A stretch of 64,000 nt of DNA from Leptospira ilyithenensis (lineage in GTDB: Bacteria; Spirochaetota; Leptospiria; Leptospirales; Leptospiraceae), in contig NZ_RQHV01000062.1 in assembly GCF_004771005.1 (NCBI RefSeq), forward strand, positions 310,001 through 374,000. The letters are read 5' to 3'. Numbering within the stretch: position 1 is the stretch's first letter; every line of letters starts with the position of its first letter. The notes beneath the pieces were generated by a model, which made no database searches, had not been told where the DNA came from, and saw only the letters and a program-made list of their open reading frames with translations. The translations under genes were made by a program, and so were the position numbers. This document shows, one piece after another, positions 35,878-44,682 of this stretch.

Positions 35878-37701
35878 ATGATATCATCTAATTTTTACAG
35901 AACTCTTACGGTTCGATTGGAATTTATTACCTATATTCTGGTCGTTCCTATGGCTTGCGTATTTATCATATTCGCAAATGGTTTCGACTTCCTGGAATCG
36001 CTATACTTTCTCGGGGGAGCGACTGCTGCGAGTACGGTAACGGGAATCGTTTTTCCTTCTCTGCGTTATCTGTATTTGAAGCGGATCGTGATGAATGCGG
36101 AGAATGGAAAACTTTCGGGTGACACATCATTGCTGATTTCCGCAAAAGCCAAACTTTTGAATTTCCCTTTGTTGGAAACGGTATTCGTCCAATCCCAGTG
36201 GATCACAGGTATAATGATAGCTGCTTCTATCACGGATTATTTGGTGAATATGGGTTTTTGGGGATGGTTTAGTTTTGCTTTTACCTATTTTATTATATTT
36301 TTCGTAAATAACGTATCTCATTTTTTTACAACAGAGATCATTATCGGTAGGGAGTTGTCTTCGGAAGAATGGATCAACATTTCCGTACAAAATGTCCGGT
36401 TGATTTCATTCCGCGCTCGTATATTTTTTTCCATGTTATCCGTTGTTTGGCTCTGTTTCTTTCTCTTTGGTTACCTTTTGTTTTTGGAAACCCAAAAGGT
36501 AACGATCCTCGACAACTTTTGGTATTTTCTTCCTACGATCGGGATACAGTTATGCCTGATTGTAGGAATGATCACTTATTTGTTTGCTTATTCCGCGAAA
36601 AAGAATACAAACGATCTAGTTCGGAAGCTGCAGGATTTGGCCAAAGGAAAGATCGGAGATCAAAATGCCATGATCAGTTCCGATGAAATCGGATTTGTTA
36701 CAATTTCCGTAAATCAATTCTCTTCCCAATTGGAATCCGTTACTTCCGAGATCGGAAAGGAATCCGACAAATTATTCCTGTTTTCGGAAAACCTGCTTGG
36801 TTCCGTTAAACTAACAACGGAGAGATTGATGGACCAAGCCGCTGCGGCGGAAGAGATGTCTGCGGCAACACAGGAATTGCATACCAAATCGGAACAAGTT
36901 CTTTCCAAAACGGATCATCAAATGAAGCAAATGGAAAAAACCAATCTTTCCTTGAATCTTCTTAACGAAAAGATCCGCGAGATTCAATCTAACAGTGAAA
37001 AGGCGGTTTCCCAGTCGGAACAAATGGAAAAGGTTGCTGAATCCGGTAGCAACAAAATCAAAACAAATATCGGACAGATGGAAGATATTCGTGATATCAC
37101 TCTCAAAATTCAAGGCATCTCGGGACTTGTAGGAGAGATCGCAGACCGAGTAGGGTTATTGTCTTTGAACGCATCGATTGAAGCCGCTCGTGCGGGAGAT
37201 GCGGGAAGAGGTTTTGCCGTAGTTGCTCAGGAAATATCCAAGTTAGGCGAATCCACTCAGAAAAATTCGAAGGATATAGATTCCTTGGTGAATAAAGCCG
37301 TGTCCATCGTAAACCTGGGAACCGATTCTATGAAGGAATTGGGAAGTTCCATGGGAAGTATCTTATCTTATGTGGAAGAGGCGATTCATAATATTCGTGG
37401 CATTCAAATCACAAGCAAGGAACAATCGGAAATTAGCAGTTTGGTAAGTGAAGATTCGGTCAATCTTTTTAAAATTACGGAAGAGATCGTGATTGCAAAC
37501 CAAGAACAGACAATGACATTTCAGGAGATTGCAAATGCGGTGAGTAAAGTGGCAGAAAATACAAGTTATCTTGTAAATATTTCCGAAGACAATCACGGAC
37601 TTGCAAACTCACTTCAAGACCAAGCATCTCAGCTGCAAAAAACATTAAGTTTTTTTAATATTTCGGGCCAACATCCCGATAATCAACGAAGGCATCCGTA
37701 A
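35878..37701 (+). CDS. methyl-accepting chemotaxis protein
   Basis: A 607-residue chemoreceptor. The N-terminal 240 residues contain about six membrane segments and almost no periplasmic sensor domain, so sensing may occur within the membrane or through the cytoplasm. A HAMP-like segment ([19 protein letters not shown]) leads to a long cytoplasmic coiled coil. The kinase-control tip is [18 protein letters not shown] followed by [26 protein letters not shown] and the C-terminal Gln/Glu pairs are candidate methylation regions. It has no C-terminal pentapeptide tether. The ATG directly follows the SDR stop. Confidence 0.88.
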   Translation: MISSNFYRTLTVRLEFITYILVVPMACVFIIFANGFDFLESLYFLGGATAASTVTGIVFPSLRYLYLKRIVMNAENGKLSGDTSLLISAKAKLLNFPLLETVFVQSQWITGIMIAASITDYLVNMGFWGWFSFAFTYFIIFFVNNVSHFFTTEIIIGRELSSEEWINISVQNVRLISFRARIFFSMLSVVWLCFFLFGYLLFLETQKVTILDNFWYFLPTIGIQLCLIVGMITYLFAYSAKKNTNDLVRKLQDLAKGKIGDQNAMISSDEIGFVTISVNQFSSQLESVTSEIGKESDKLFLFSENLLGSVKLTTERLMDQAAAAEEMSAATQELHTKSEQVLSKTDHQMKQMEKTNLSLNLLNEKIREIQSNSEKAVSQSEQMEKVAESGSNKIKTNIGQMEDIRDITLKIQGISGLVGEIADRVGLLSLNASIEAARAGDAGRGFAVVAQEISKLGESTQKNSKDIDSLVNKAVSIVNLGTDSMKELGSSMGSILSYVEEAIHNIRGIQITSKEQSEISSLVSEDSVNLFKITEEIVIANQEQTMTFQEIANAVSKVAENTSYLVNISEDNHGLANSLQDQASQLQKTLSFFNISGQHPDNQRRHP

Positions 37702-37732
37702 GGTTTCATACTTATGTACCTATCCTAATTAT

Positions 37733-39040
37733 ATGTTAAATCAAGAAGACTTAAGTTTCTTACGGGAAAAAATGACGCAGGTTCATTTCAAAAAAGGGGA
37801 CTTGGTCATTGAACAGGATAGCGACGGAAGTTCTTTTTATTTGATCGATCAGGGTTCCGTTCATGTATGGAAATTCCTGGATGAAACAAAGGGAGATCGA
37901 CTTGATATAGGTGATCTTGTCCCGGGCGATTATTTCGGAGAGATCGCATTGATTGACTCCGCCCCGAGGACCGTAAACGTAACTGCAAATGATGATGTGA
38001 TTCTCTGGGAAATGACCAGAGATAGTTTTCGAGAATTATTATATTCTAATCCTTCTATGACGGTGTTTTTGTTGAAGATCCTTACGGCAAGGATCAGAAA
38101 CTCGGAACAAAGAGAAAATCAGGTTCTCAGTACAAAAAACAAAAATCTGATTCAAACCAACAGGGAATTGGAAATTGCCTTGGATGAACTTCGAATGAAC
38201 GAAGCGGTTCGTGCGGCTCTTATGGAGGAGCTGCAAAAACAAAATGAAAATTTGGAAAAGATGGTCAAAGAAAGGACCGCAAAATTGCAACAGTCTCTGG
38301 AAATCATCCGAGAGGACTTGGAAACTGCAAAAACCATCCAAAGAAATATTCTACCTCTGAATACTACGATGGTCGCCGAATTACAGTTTAGTTCCCGATT
38401 CGAACCGATGAGTGAAGTCGGCGGAGACGTCTTTGATGTGTTTCGGATGAAACCGGATCGGATTCGGCTTTTCCTTGCGGATGCGATCGGCCATGGAGTT
38501 CAGGCGGCACTCATCACTATGGCGATCAAAGCTGAGTTCGATCATATCAAAAAAGAAATAGAAACACCTTCCGATTTGCTTTTGCATTTGAATCAGGTTT
38601 TTTTGGAAAGGTATGGAGAAAGAGCCACTCAGTTCACCGCTGTGGTCGTGGATATATTGCTTTCCGAATCTCAAATTTCCTATTCCTGCGCAGGACATAA
38701 CGAGCCTTATATTTTATCCCAAGGCGGAATCATTCCCTTGGATGAGTACGGCATCATGCTCGGTTTGGAAAAAAATCCTGTTCTTACTACTCAATCCCTT
38801 CCTTTTTCTCCGGGAGACAGACTCTATATGATTTCAGACGGGATCATGGAACAAGAAAACACGAAAGGAGAGTTTTTCGGGGAATCCAGATTGAAAAAAG
38901 AAATTTTGAAAACCGAAAAACTATCATTGGATCTTTCCGTAGAAAACCTAATCGAAACATTTCATCGGTTCAAGGGAGGGAAAGAGATGATGGATGATGT
39001 TACCATACTTTGTATCGGGATGGAAGTTCCAAAAAAATAA
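37733..39040 (+). CDS. cyclic-nucleotide-binding domain / SpoIIE-type phosphatase
   Basis: A 435-residue signalling protein. Residues about 10-120 form a cNMP-binding domain (KKGDLVIEQDSDGSSFYLI, GDYFGEIALIDSAPRTVNV with the phosphate-binding GE-(8)-R pattern). A coiled coil of about 60 residues (LEKMVKERTAKLQQSLE) follows. The C-terminal PP2C/SpoIIE phosphatase domain (about 210-430) has SEVGGDVFDVF, FLADAIGHGVQAALITM, CAGHNEPYIL and MMDDVTIL, with the metal-binding Asp residues in place. It probably dephosphorylates a Ser/Thr-phosphorylated anti-anti-sigma-like protein in response to cyclic nucleotide; no such partner gene is adjacent. Confidence 0.88.
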   Translation: MLNQEDLSFLREKMTQVHFKKGDLVIEQDSDGSSFYLIDQGSVHVWKFLDETKGDRLDIGDLVPGDYFGEIALIDSAPRTVNVTANDDVILWEMTRDSFRELLYSNPSMTVFLLKILTARIRNSEQRENQVLSTKNKNLIQTNRELEIALDELRMNEAVRAALMEELQKQNENLEKMVKERTAKLQQSLEIIREDLETAKTIQRNILPLNTTMVAELQFSSRFEPMSEVGGDVFDVFRMKPDRIRLFLADAIGHGVQAALITMAIKAEFDHIKKEIETPSDLLLHLNQVFLERYGERATQFTAVVVDILLSESQISYSCAGHNEPYILSQGGIIPLDEYGIMLGLEKNPVLTTQSLPFSPGDRLYMISDGIMEQENTKGEFFGESRLKKEILKTEKLSLDLSVENLIETFHRFKGGKEMMDDVTILCIGMEVPKK

Positions 39041-39092
39041 AGCTTCTCTTTTTATAATTCTCTGGATCATTTAATGCATAGAGGTGATCCTT

Positions 39093-40154
39093 GTGAGACC
39101 AAATTCCTTTTCCTTATATTCGGTTTTTCTATTAAACCTCCTTTTTTTTCACTCTTGCCGCTCTTTCGATCCGCTTCCTTACGAACCTCCCAAAAAACCT
39201 CCAATGGAAGCTGCGTATTCGGTTAACACTAGTTTGCGGGATTCCGAACTCATCGCGCAGGGCAAAGTGCAAGGATTGGAATCTTTGGATGTCGACCTTG
39301 CCGGAAATATTTACGGAGGTGACAAAGAGGGAAATATCGTTCGTATCGATTCGAAAGGCAACTTGGAAGTTCTGGCGAATACTGGAGGTAGACCTCTCGG
39401 ATTGCAATTTGACGGTTCGGGCAATTTGATCATTGCGGATGCATACAAAGGACTCTTGAGCTTGGGGAAAAATGGGCAATTAACAGTTCTTAGTTTCGAA
39501 TTCGAAGGAGTTCCTTTTCGATTTACTGATGATGTGGATATTGCAAAAGACGGTAAAATCTACTTTACCGATGCAAGTGTTTACGAGCAAAAAGAGTATC
39601 TATTGGATTTACTCGAATCCCGGCCTTACGGGCGGCTTTTCGTTTATGATCCGAAAACGAAGCAAACCAAGCTTTTGTTAGATGGAATGTACTTTGCCAA
39701 CGGAGTCGCATTGTCCAAAAACGAAGACTTTATACTGATCAATGAAACCTATCAGTACAAGGTCAGCCGGTTTTGGCTGAAAGGCAAAAAAGCGGGAATA
39801 AAGGAAGAGTTCATTTCCAACTTACCCGGATTTCCCGACAACATCACCCGGAATGAAAAGGGTGAATTTTGGGTAGCCTTATTTACCGTGAGAAACGACC
39901 GAATGGATAAAATGCATCCTTCTCCCTTCCTGAAAAAACTCACATCCAAGCTACCCAAATTTCTTTGGCCGAAACCTGAACCTTACGGTTTTGCGGTTCG
40001 ATTGAATGAAAATGGAAACGTAATTTCCACGGTTCAGGATCCGGGAGGGGAAGTTTTAAAGGAAATCACATCTGCATTGGAAAAAAACGGGAATTTGTAT
40101 TTGGGTAGTTTGTATTCGGATCGTGTCGGCAAACTAAAGTTAAGAGATAAATAA
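39093..40154 (+). CDS. SMP-30/gluconolactonase-like lipoprotein
   Basis: A 353-residue predicted lipoprotein. From the GTG at 39093 the signal peptide runs to FFHSC (lipobox Cys). GAGGTGAT five bases ahead of this GTG decides the start over a GTG nine bases upstream. The mature part is a six-bladed propeller of the SMP-30/strictosidine synthase type: ESLDVDLAGNIYGGDKEGN, RPLGLQFDGSGNLIIADAY, FTDDVDIAKDGKIYFTDAS, YFANGVALSKNEDF, PDNITRNEKGEFWVALF and GNLYLGSLYSDRVGKL. The metal-ligand-like acidic residues are present. It may hydrolyse a lactone or organophosphate-like ester in the envelope. Confidence 0.82.
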   Translation: MRPNSFSLYSVFLLNLLFFHSCRSFDPLPYEPPKKPPMEAAYSVNTSLRDSELIAQGKVQGLESLDVDLAGNIYGGDKEGNIVRIDSKGNLEVLANTGGRPLGLQFDGSGNLIIADAYKGLLSLGKNGQLTVLSFEFEGVPFRFTDDVDIAKDGKIYFTDASVYEQKEYLLDLLESRPYGRLFVYDPKTKQTKLLLDGMYFANGVALSKNEDFILINETYQYKVSRFWLKGKKAGIKEEFISNLPGFPDNITRNEKGEFWVALFTVRNDRMDKMHPSPFLKKLTSKLPKFLWPKPEPYGFAVRLNENGNVISTVQDPGGEVLKEITSALEKNGNLYLGSLYSDRVGKLKLRDK

Positions 40155-40229
40155 TTTACATATAAACCTGAATCAAAGGGCTTGCATTTTTTCCGAGCTG
40201 AGTTAGGATGATGGCCGAGGTAAATCGAT

Positions 40230-40676
40230 ATGCAACAAAGAATCAGTATTAGAGATTTACAGCCCGAAGCTTATAAGGCTATGTTTGGTTTGGAAAATTA
40301 TCTACATTCCACAGGGATAGATAAAAAATTGAAAGAGCTGATCAAAGTTCGGGCGTCGCAAATCAACGGATGTGCCTACTGCATTCAACTTCATGCGGCG
40401 GATGCACGAAAAGCCGGAGAAACGGAACAAAGAATTTACGCTCTCAGTGCTTGGTGGGAGACTCCCATTTTTACGGAACAGGAAAAAGTAGTTTTGGCAA
40501 TGACGGACGAGATCACTCGTATTGCTGAAAAAGGTTTAAGCGAACAAACATACAAAGCCGCTAAAAAGATTTTTAATGATAACAATATTGCGCAGATCAT
40601 TATGCAGATTTCCATTATCAATACATGGAATCGGATTGCTATAGCGACTCATATGTTCCATCCGCCTGCGGAGTGA
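40230..40676 (+). CDS. AhpD-like carboxymuconolactone decarboxylase family protein
   Basis: A 148-residue all-helical protein of the AhpD/CMD family. NGCAYCIQLHAADARKAG contains the redox CxxC (Cys48, Cys51) and His55, the alkylhydroperoxidase AhpD signature; ALSAWWETPIFTEQEKVVLA and IAQIIMQISIINTWNRI complete the family pattern. It probably acts as a thiol-dependent peroxidase or disulfide reductase. The family also includes true decarboxylases, but those lack this CxxC-H arrangement. No ahpC gene is adjacent. Confidence 0.85.
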   Translation: MQQRISIRDLQPEAYKAMFGLENYLHSTGIDKKLKELIKVRASQINGCAYCIQLHAADARKAGETEQRIYALSAWWETPIFTEQEKVVLAMTDEITRIAEKGLSEQTYKAAKKIFNDNNIAQIIMQISIINTWNRIAIATHMFHPPAE

Positions 40677-40913
40677 TTGAAGTCGAAGACGTCATGGAAG
40701 GTCTTGGGTTTCAAGATCTTTCATCGGCTTCTTTTCTCTTTCGTCTTCAACGGCAGAAAAAATTCCCCATTCCTTGGAAGTAAGGAGGCTCGGATTTCTT
40801 TTTCCACAACCACCGCCATTACAAAAACCGCTTTTCCCGCATCCAATATCGTTTTTAGCACACATGAAATACCACTTTATTGTTATATTCTAAAATAGAA
40901 CGAAACCAGATCA

Positions 40914-41666
40914 TCAAACGTATAAATTCCCGAATTTGAACAAATATCCTTGCAACAAGGGGAAACCGAGTGTTTTGGCTAAAAGATAATCTTCCTTTGT
41001 TTCCACTCCTTCCAAAATGCAGTTGATATCCGACTTGATCGCAAAGTTCAAAAATCCTTTAACAATTTCCTTATAGGAGTCTCTTTCTTTGAAAAGTTGG
41101 AACCAATACTTGTCGAATTTGAGATACTTGACATCTTCTAAAAAATCAAAACAGAAAAGATTGCGTTTTCCGCCTATGTCATCCAATGCCAATGTGATAC
41201 CGGCTTCTTTAAGTTTGGTGATGCAATAGTCGGATTCTTCAATCAAAGTCGAATCCGTGTTTTCTATCATTTCGCAGACTATATCTTTTTTGGGACCGAG
41301 ATAGGATTTCCAAAACTCAGCTTGTTCTTCATTTTTACAAACATGAGGATCAAGATTTAAGAATAGCGGATAACCTTGCGGCCGATTGGCGACTTGAAAG
41401 AATTTCAAAGCACGTTCCCATTCATAAAACAGATCAGGGTCTTTGTGTAAGGTTTGGAAAACCAAATCGGGAGATAGGTTTCTGCCTTCGTAACGAAACC
41501 TGGCCAATGCCTCATATCCGAAGGTTTGACTGGTCTCAACGGAAACGATCGGTTCAAATTCAGTATGTAAGGAACGATGAGTAAGCATCGTTTGAAGAAT
41601 TCCAAGAAGAGAGGTATCTTCCTCCGGGCTTAGAACTTCGTTTTGCGGATCTAATAGGTAATTCAT
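40914..41666 (-). CDS. EAL-domain cyclic-di-GMP phosphodiesterase
   Basis: A 250-residue protein that is essentially one EAL domain, with a 35-residue N-terminal leader and no sensor. Key residues are kept: YEALAR (EAL at about 52-54), the Asn in FLNLDP, the Glu in CEMIENTDST, DDIGG in place of DDFG, the Lys in VKYLKFDKYW, the Glu in ILEGVETKED and the Gln in LQGYLF. It should therefore be able to hydrolyse cyclic di-GMP. The start is fixed by AAGGAGAG seven bases ahead of the ATG at 41666. It is divergent from a MarR regulator, with a Fur-type palindrome between them. Confidence 0.87.
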   Translation of the reverse strand: MNYLLDPQNEVLSPEEDTSLLGILQTMLTHRSLHTEFEPIVSVETSQTFGYEALARFRYEGRNLSPDLVFQTLHKDPDLFYEWERALKFFQVANRPQGYPLFLNLDPHVCKNEEQAEFWKSYLGPKKDIVCEMIENTDSTLIEESDYCITKLKEAGITLALDDIGGKRNLFCFDFLEDVKYLKFDKYWFQLFKERDSYKEIVKGFLNFAIKSDINCILEGVETKEDYLLAKTLGFPLLQGYLFKFGNLYV

Positions 41667-41723
41667 CGAACTCTCCTTGCTTACCCATTGCAACGCGGGG
41701 GAGGGAATTTGTCAAAGAAAAAT

Positions 41724-41748
41724 GATAATGATTCTCAAAATCATTATC
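41724..41748. promoter_or_regulatory. Fur-type operator palindrome
   Basis: GATAATGATT-CTCAA-AATCATTATC is a perfect 10-bp inverted repeat with a 5-base centre, closely matching the classical Fur box (GATAATGATAATCATTATC). It lies 58 bases from the EAL start and about 66 bases from the MarR start, between two divergent genes. Repression of one or both by an iron-bound Fur-family protein is inferred; PerR and Zur sites are related, so the exact regulator is not certain. Confidence 0.7.
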
Positions 41749-41813
41749 TGTATTTTGGGCACCCGGTTTGAAATTTATTTGACAATGTATTGTCGGAGTG
41801 GAAGCTAATTGTC

Positions 41814-42284
41814 GTGTCTAAGATTAGTTCCAGCGGGAAGGTTTTTTCCGAAATTATCCTGGAAGTCTTTCGGATCAACCGGTTGCTTTTGGATTTCGGA
41901 GATAGGATTACGGAACCTGTAGGTCTAAGTAGTACCAAATGGCAGGTCTTAGGCGTTGTTGAACATGGTCCCGCACCTGTTCCTCAAATTGCTCGTATAA
42001 TGGGTCTTACGCGGCAGGCAGTTCAGCAAACTGCAAATAGTCTTGAAGAAGAAGGGATGATCCGTTTTACGGACAATCCTCACCATATACGGGCAAAACT
42101 GCTTAACATAACTCCGAAAGGGCGTAAAGCATTGGATTATGTGCAGTCAGAACAAAAAGATTGGGCCAATCGGATTTCCGAAAAGCATGGTTTGGATCAA
42201 CTGAAAACCTTGCAGAAGGAATTATTGGCAATCAAGGAAAGTCTGGAAGAAGACATACTCGATGTTTCAGAGAGCGAATTATGA
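41814..42284 (+). CDS. MarR-family transcriptional regulator
   Basis: A 156-residue winged-helix protein. STKWQVLGVVEHGPAPV, PQIARIMGLTRQAVQQTANSL and GMIRFTDNPHHIRAKLLNIT with the wing are the MarR DNA-binding core; the ends are helical for dimerisation. It has no OhrR-type cysteine. I use the GTG at 41814, which has GGAGTGGAAG ahead of it; a TTG at 41790 would add eight residues. The stop overlaps the start of the glyoxalase-fold gene (ATGA), and the Fur-type box lies upstream. The pair looks like a drug or toxin-resistance module. Confidence 0.75.
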   Translation: MSKISSSGKVFSEIILEVFRINRLLLDFGDRITEPVGLSSTKWQVLGVVEHGPAPVPQIARIMGLTRQAVQQTANSLEEEGMIRFTDNPHHIRAKLLNITPKGRKALDYVQSEQKDWANRISEKHGLDQLKTLQKELLAIKESLEEDILDVSESEL

Positions 42285-42766
42285 GCGAATTCACAATACC
42301 TATGTTGCCATGTTCTTCCGTTAAGGAAGTGATAAAATTTTACCAATCGCTTGGTTTTGAAATTACCCGTAAACCGACTGGGCCAAATCCTTATGTATGC
42401 GCTCGTTTTGGCGGTATAGAGATTCATTTTTTTGCAATGAAACAAGCTGCTTCGAAAGGATCGTATGGTACCTGTTATGTTTCGACGTCGGATGTGGACG
42501 GATTGTACAAATCTTTTGCCGATTCTTTAAAAAGAAATTTCGGAAAAATTCCTTCTTCTGGAATTCCAAGACTTACTCCTATCAAAGATCTTTCTTTGGA
42601 GGAACGCGGATTTGATATTGTGGATCCGACAGGAAACTGGATTCGGATTGGACAGAAAACGGACAAAAAACCTGTTGCAGTTTCTTCCTCTCCCAAGGTA
42701 ACAAAATCCATTTTTAAGAATTCGGGCAAAGCGGGTTTGGATAAGGTATTTTTTCCTTATCTGTAA
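42281..42766 (+). CDS. VOC-fold protein (glyoxalase/bleomycin resistance family)
   Basis: A 161-residue vicinal-oxygen-chelate protein. MLPCSSVKEVIKFYQSLGFE is the first beta-alpha-beta unit, GGIEIHFFAMKQ its end, CYVSTSDVDGLYKSF starts the second unit, and FDIVDPTGNWIRIGQK closes it, a typical ending. The fold and the N-terminus best match bleomycin-resistance-type (substrate-sequestering) proteins, but dioxygenases and glyoxalases share it. A Lys/Ser-rich C-terminal tail of about 30 residues is unusual. The start is the ATG at 42281 overlapping the MarR stop; a longer frame from 42161 would run through the MarR gene. Confidence 0.75.
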   Translation: MSEFTIPMLPCSSVKEVIKFYQSLGFEITRKPTGPNPYVCARFGGIEIHFFAMKQAASKGSYGTCYVSTSDVDGLYKSFADSLKRNFGKIPSSGIPRLTPIKDLSLEERGFDIVDPTGNWIRIGQKTDKKPVAVSSSPKVTKSIFKNSGKAGLDKVFFPYL

Positions 42767-43110
42767 CAAATCTACCCGGAAATTCGATCCGTGTTTTTCG
42801 TATAACAACGATCAATTGTTAATTGATCGTTGGAAAATAAAAGAACAAATCGGACGAAGTGTCTATGAAAAACGCTACGAATTGCTTAGTAAATATACTA
42901 AATCTATATTCAAAATCGCACATATTTTTGTATATTATGAATTTAGATTTAGTACTCTTCCTTTACTTTTTTTTCGGAAAATTTATTTACGAATACGAAT
43001 ATATTCATCTCAATCCTTGCAAAGATGCGGATTATTTTCGTCATATTTGATGAAATCCGTGCTCTTAGGCTTAGCCCTAAGGGTAGGACTTGCAAGAAGG
43101 GAGAATTTTA
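42767..43110. other. intergenic region with two strong inverted repeats
   Basis: The 344 bases between the VOC and HDOD genes hold no convincing gene. Open frames within it are AT-rich and lack ribosome sites. CAACGATCAATT-GTT-AATTGATCGTTG at 42806-42832 is a perfect 12-bp inverted repeat. TACTAAATCTA (42896-42906) pairs perfectly with TAGATTTAGTA (42944-42954). Both could be terminators lacking a U-run, operators or remnants of a mobile repeat. Confidence 0.6.
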
Positions 43111-44631
43111 ATGTCTGCTGCGAAACCTTTGCCATTGGAATACAAAGACAGTTTAGGAATGCATAGCAATATCCCGGATATCAATCATCCGATTCAGGAA
43201 AACCTTCCTTTTCATTTTAAATTTTTCAACATCAACGAACATATCGAAAACACATTATACCAGACTTTGGACCGATTCCTTTTGCAATTGGATATTGTTT
43301 TTATCAGAGATTCCGTGTTAGCTGCCGTTAAAGAAACCGTAACAAATGCAGTCAAGGCGAATGTGAAGCGGGTTTATTTCAATACGCTTCAATTGGACAT
43401 TCAAAACTCTGCGGATTATCAAAGTAGGATGATTGATTTTAAAAAATCCTACTTTGACAATCGGGATGAATTCGAGGAAGGACTTTTAAAATACAATTAC
43501 GGTGTCTTTGTATCGTTTATTCATAATAAGACGATGATGCGTATCAGGATTATGAATAACGTGGAACTTACGGAGGAAGAGTCCAGCCGAATCAAACTCA
43601 GATTGGAAAAGGCAAAAACTTACAATGATTTGGCGGAAGCATATATGGATATTTCCAGCGATCAGGAAGGAGCGGGACTCGGTCTTATCATGACCCTTAT
43701 GATGTTGAAGAATGACGGCTTGGGGGATTCTGCTTTCAAATTCGAAAGCAGCGGAAACAAAACGATTTTTATGATTGATGTTCCCACTCAGATGGCGAAA
43801 GACAACGCAAAGATATCCAAAGCGGATAAGATCATTTCCGAATTAGATCAGTTGCCTACGTTCCCGAAAACCATCCAAGATATCCAAACTGCCATAGAGA
43901 AACCGAATTCCAGCATCGGTCAGATTGCCGAGATGATTAAAAAAGATATTTCCCTTTCTGCAAATATTCTGAAACTTTCCAATTCGGCTGCATTCAATCG
44001 GGGGGGAAGGGTGGAAACATTGGACCGCGCCATCCAATTGATCGGACTGAAAGAATTACAATCCCTATTATACTCTCTTGGAACCAAACAGATATTAGAA
44101 GATAAGTTTCCCGCTTTCCAAGCTATCTGGGATAAGTCGAATGAATGCGCTTATTATTGCAAATGGATTGCTGAAAAAATGGGAATGCCTAAAAACATAA
44201 TGAGCAATCTACTCTCTGCATCACTTCTTCATGATATAGGAGAAATTCTTTTAGTATCTTTTGAGTCCGATAAGATGGGCCAAATCAAATCCTATTCTAA
44301 TTCCAAAGAAATCGCCTCCGCCATCTCTCTGGAAGAAGCCAGTTTCGGAATCACCCATACCAAACTCGGTGCGCTTGTTGCTGAAAAATGGAATTTTCCG
44401 GAAGTGTATGCAAGTGCTATGGAATACCACCATCGTCCTATGCTTGTGGAAGAGATGTACAAAGAAATCGTATATCCTATCTACTTGGGTGATATGATGA
44501 TTATGATCAATCAAAAAGAGGCCAAAAGTTCGGAGATTCCCAAAGAGGTGCTTAACTTTTGCAAATTTGCCACAGTCGGCGAGTTTGATTCCGCTCGGAT
44601 CAAGTTAAAAGAAAGCCACCAAAAACTCTGA
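43111..44631 (+). CDS. HDOD-domain signalling protein with GHKL-like N-terminal domain
   Basis: A 506-residue cytoplasmic protein. The C-terminal part (about 245-450) is an HDOD domain: LPTFPKTIQDIQTAIE, IAEMIKKDISLSANILKL, ALLHDIGEILL-like ASLLHDIGEILLVSF, and ALVAEKWNFPEVYASAMEYHH. The N-terminal 225 residues resemble a degenerate GHKL ATPase fold: AAVKETVTNAVKANVKRVYF is N-box-like and DQEGAGLGLIMTLMML is G2-box-like. The ATG at 43111 is chosen because AAGGGAG lies eight bases upstream. Such proteins relay chemotaxis or cyclic-di-GMP signals; the exact role here is unknown. Confidence 0.75.
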   Translation: MSAAKPLPLEYKDSLGMHSNIPDINHPIQENLPFHFKFFNINEHIENTLYQTLDRFLLQLDIVFIRDSVLAAVKETVTNAVKANVKRVYFNTLQLDIQNSADYQSRMIDFKKSYFDNRDEFEEGLLKYNYGVFVSFIHNKTMMRIRIMNNVELTEEESSRIKLRLEKAKTYNDLAEAYMDISSDQEGAGLGLIMTLMMLKNDGLGDSAFKFESSGNKTIFMIDVPTQMAKDNAKISKADKIISELDQLPTFPKTIQDIQTAIEKPNSSIGQIAEMIKKDISLSANILKLSNSAAFNRGGRVETLDRAIQLIGLKELQSLLYSLGTKQILEDKFPAFQAIWDKSNECAYYCKWIAEKMGMPKNIMSNLLSASLLHDIGEILLVSFESDKMGQIKSYSNSKEIASAISLEEASFGITHTKLGALVAEKWNFPEVYASAMEYHHRPMLVEEMYKEIVYPIYLGDMMIMINQKEAKSSEIPKEVLNFCKFATVGEFDSARIKLKESHQKL

Positions 44632-44682
44632 AGTTTTATTTATTCTGTGGATATTTTTCCACCGGGTCAGCAATTTCTGACT

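Noticed and set aside
40677..40898. A 73-codon open frame after the AhpD-like gene
   Set aside because: TTG start without ribosome site and no protein-like pattern; an overlapping 37-codon frame is equally weak. Left as non-coding.
42161..42280. Extension of the VOC-fold protein by 40 residues
   Set aside because: It overlaps the MarR gene in another frame; the ATGA junction at 42281 gives a normal N-terminus for the fold.
42816..43166. Open frames across the gap before the HDOD gene
   Set aside because: They run through two perfect inverted repeats and into the HDOD coding region in another frame; composition is AT-driven.
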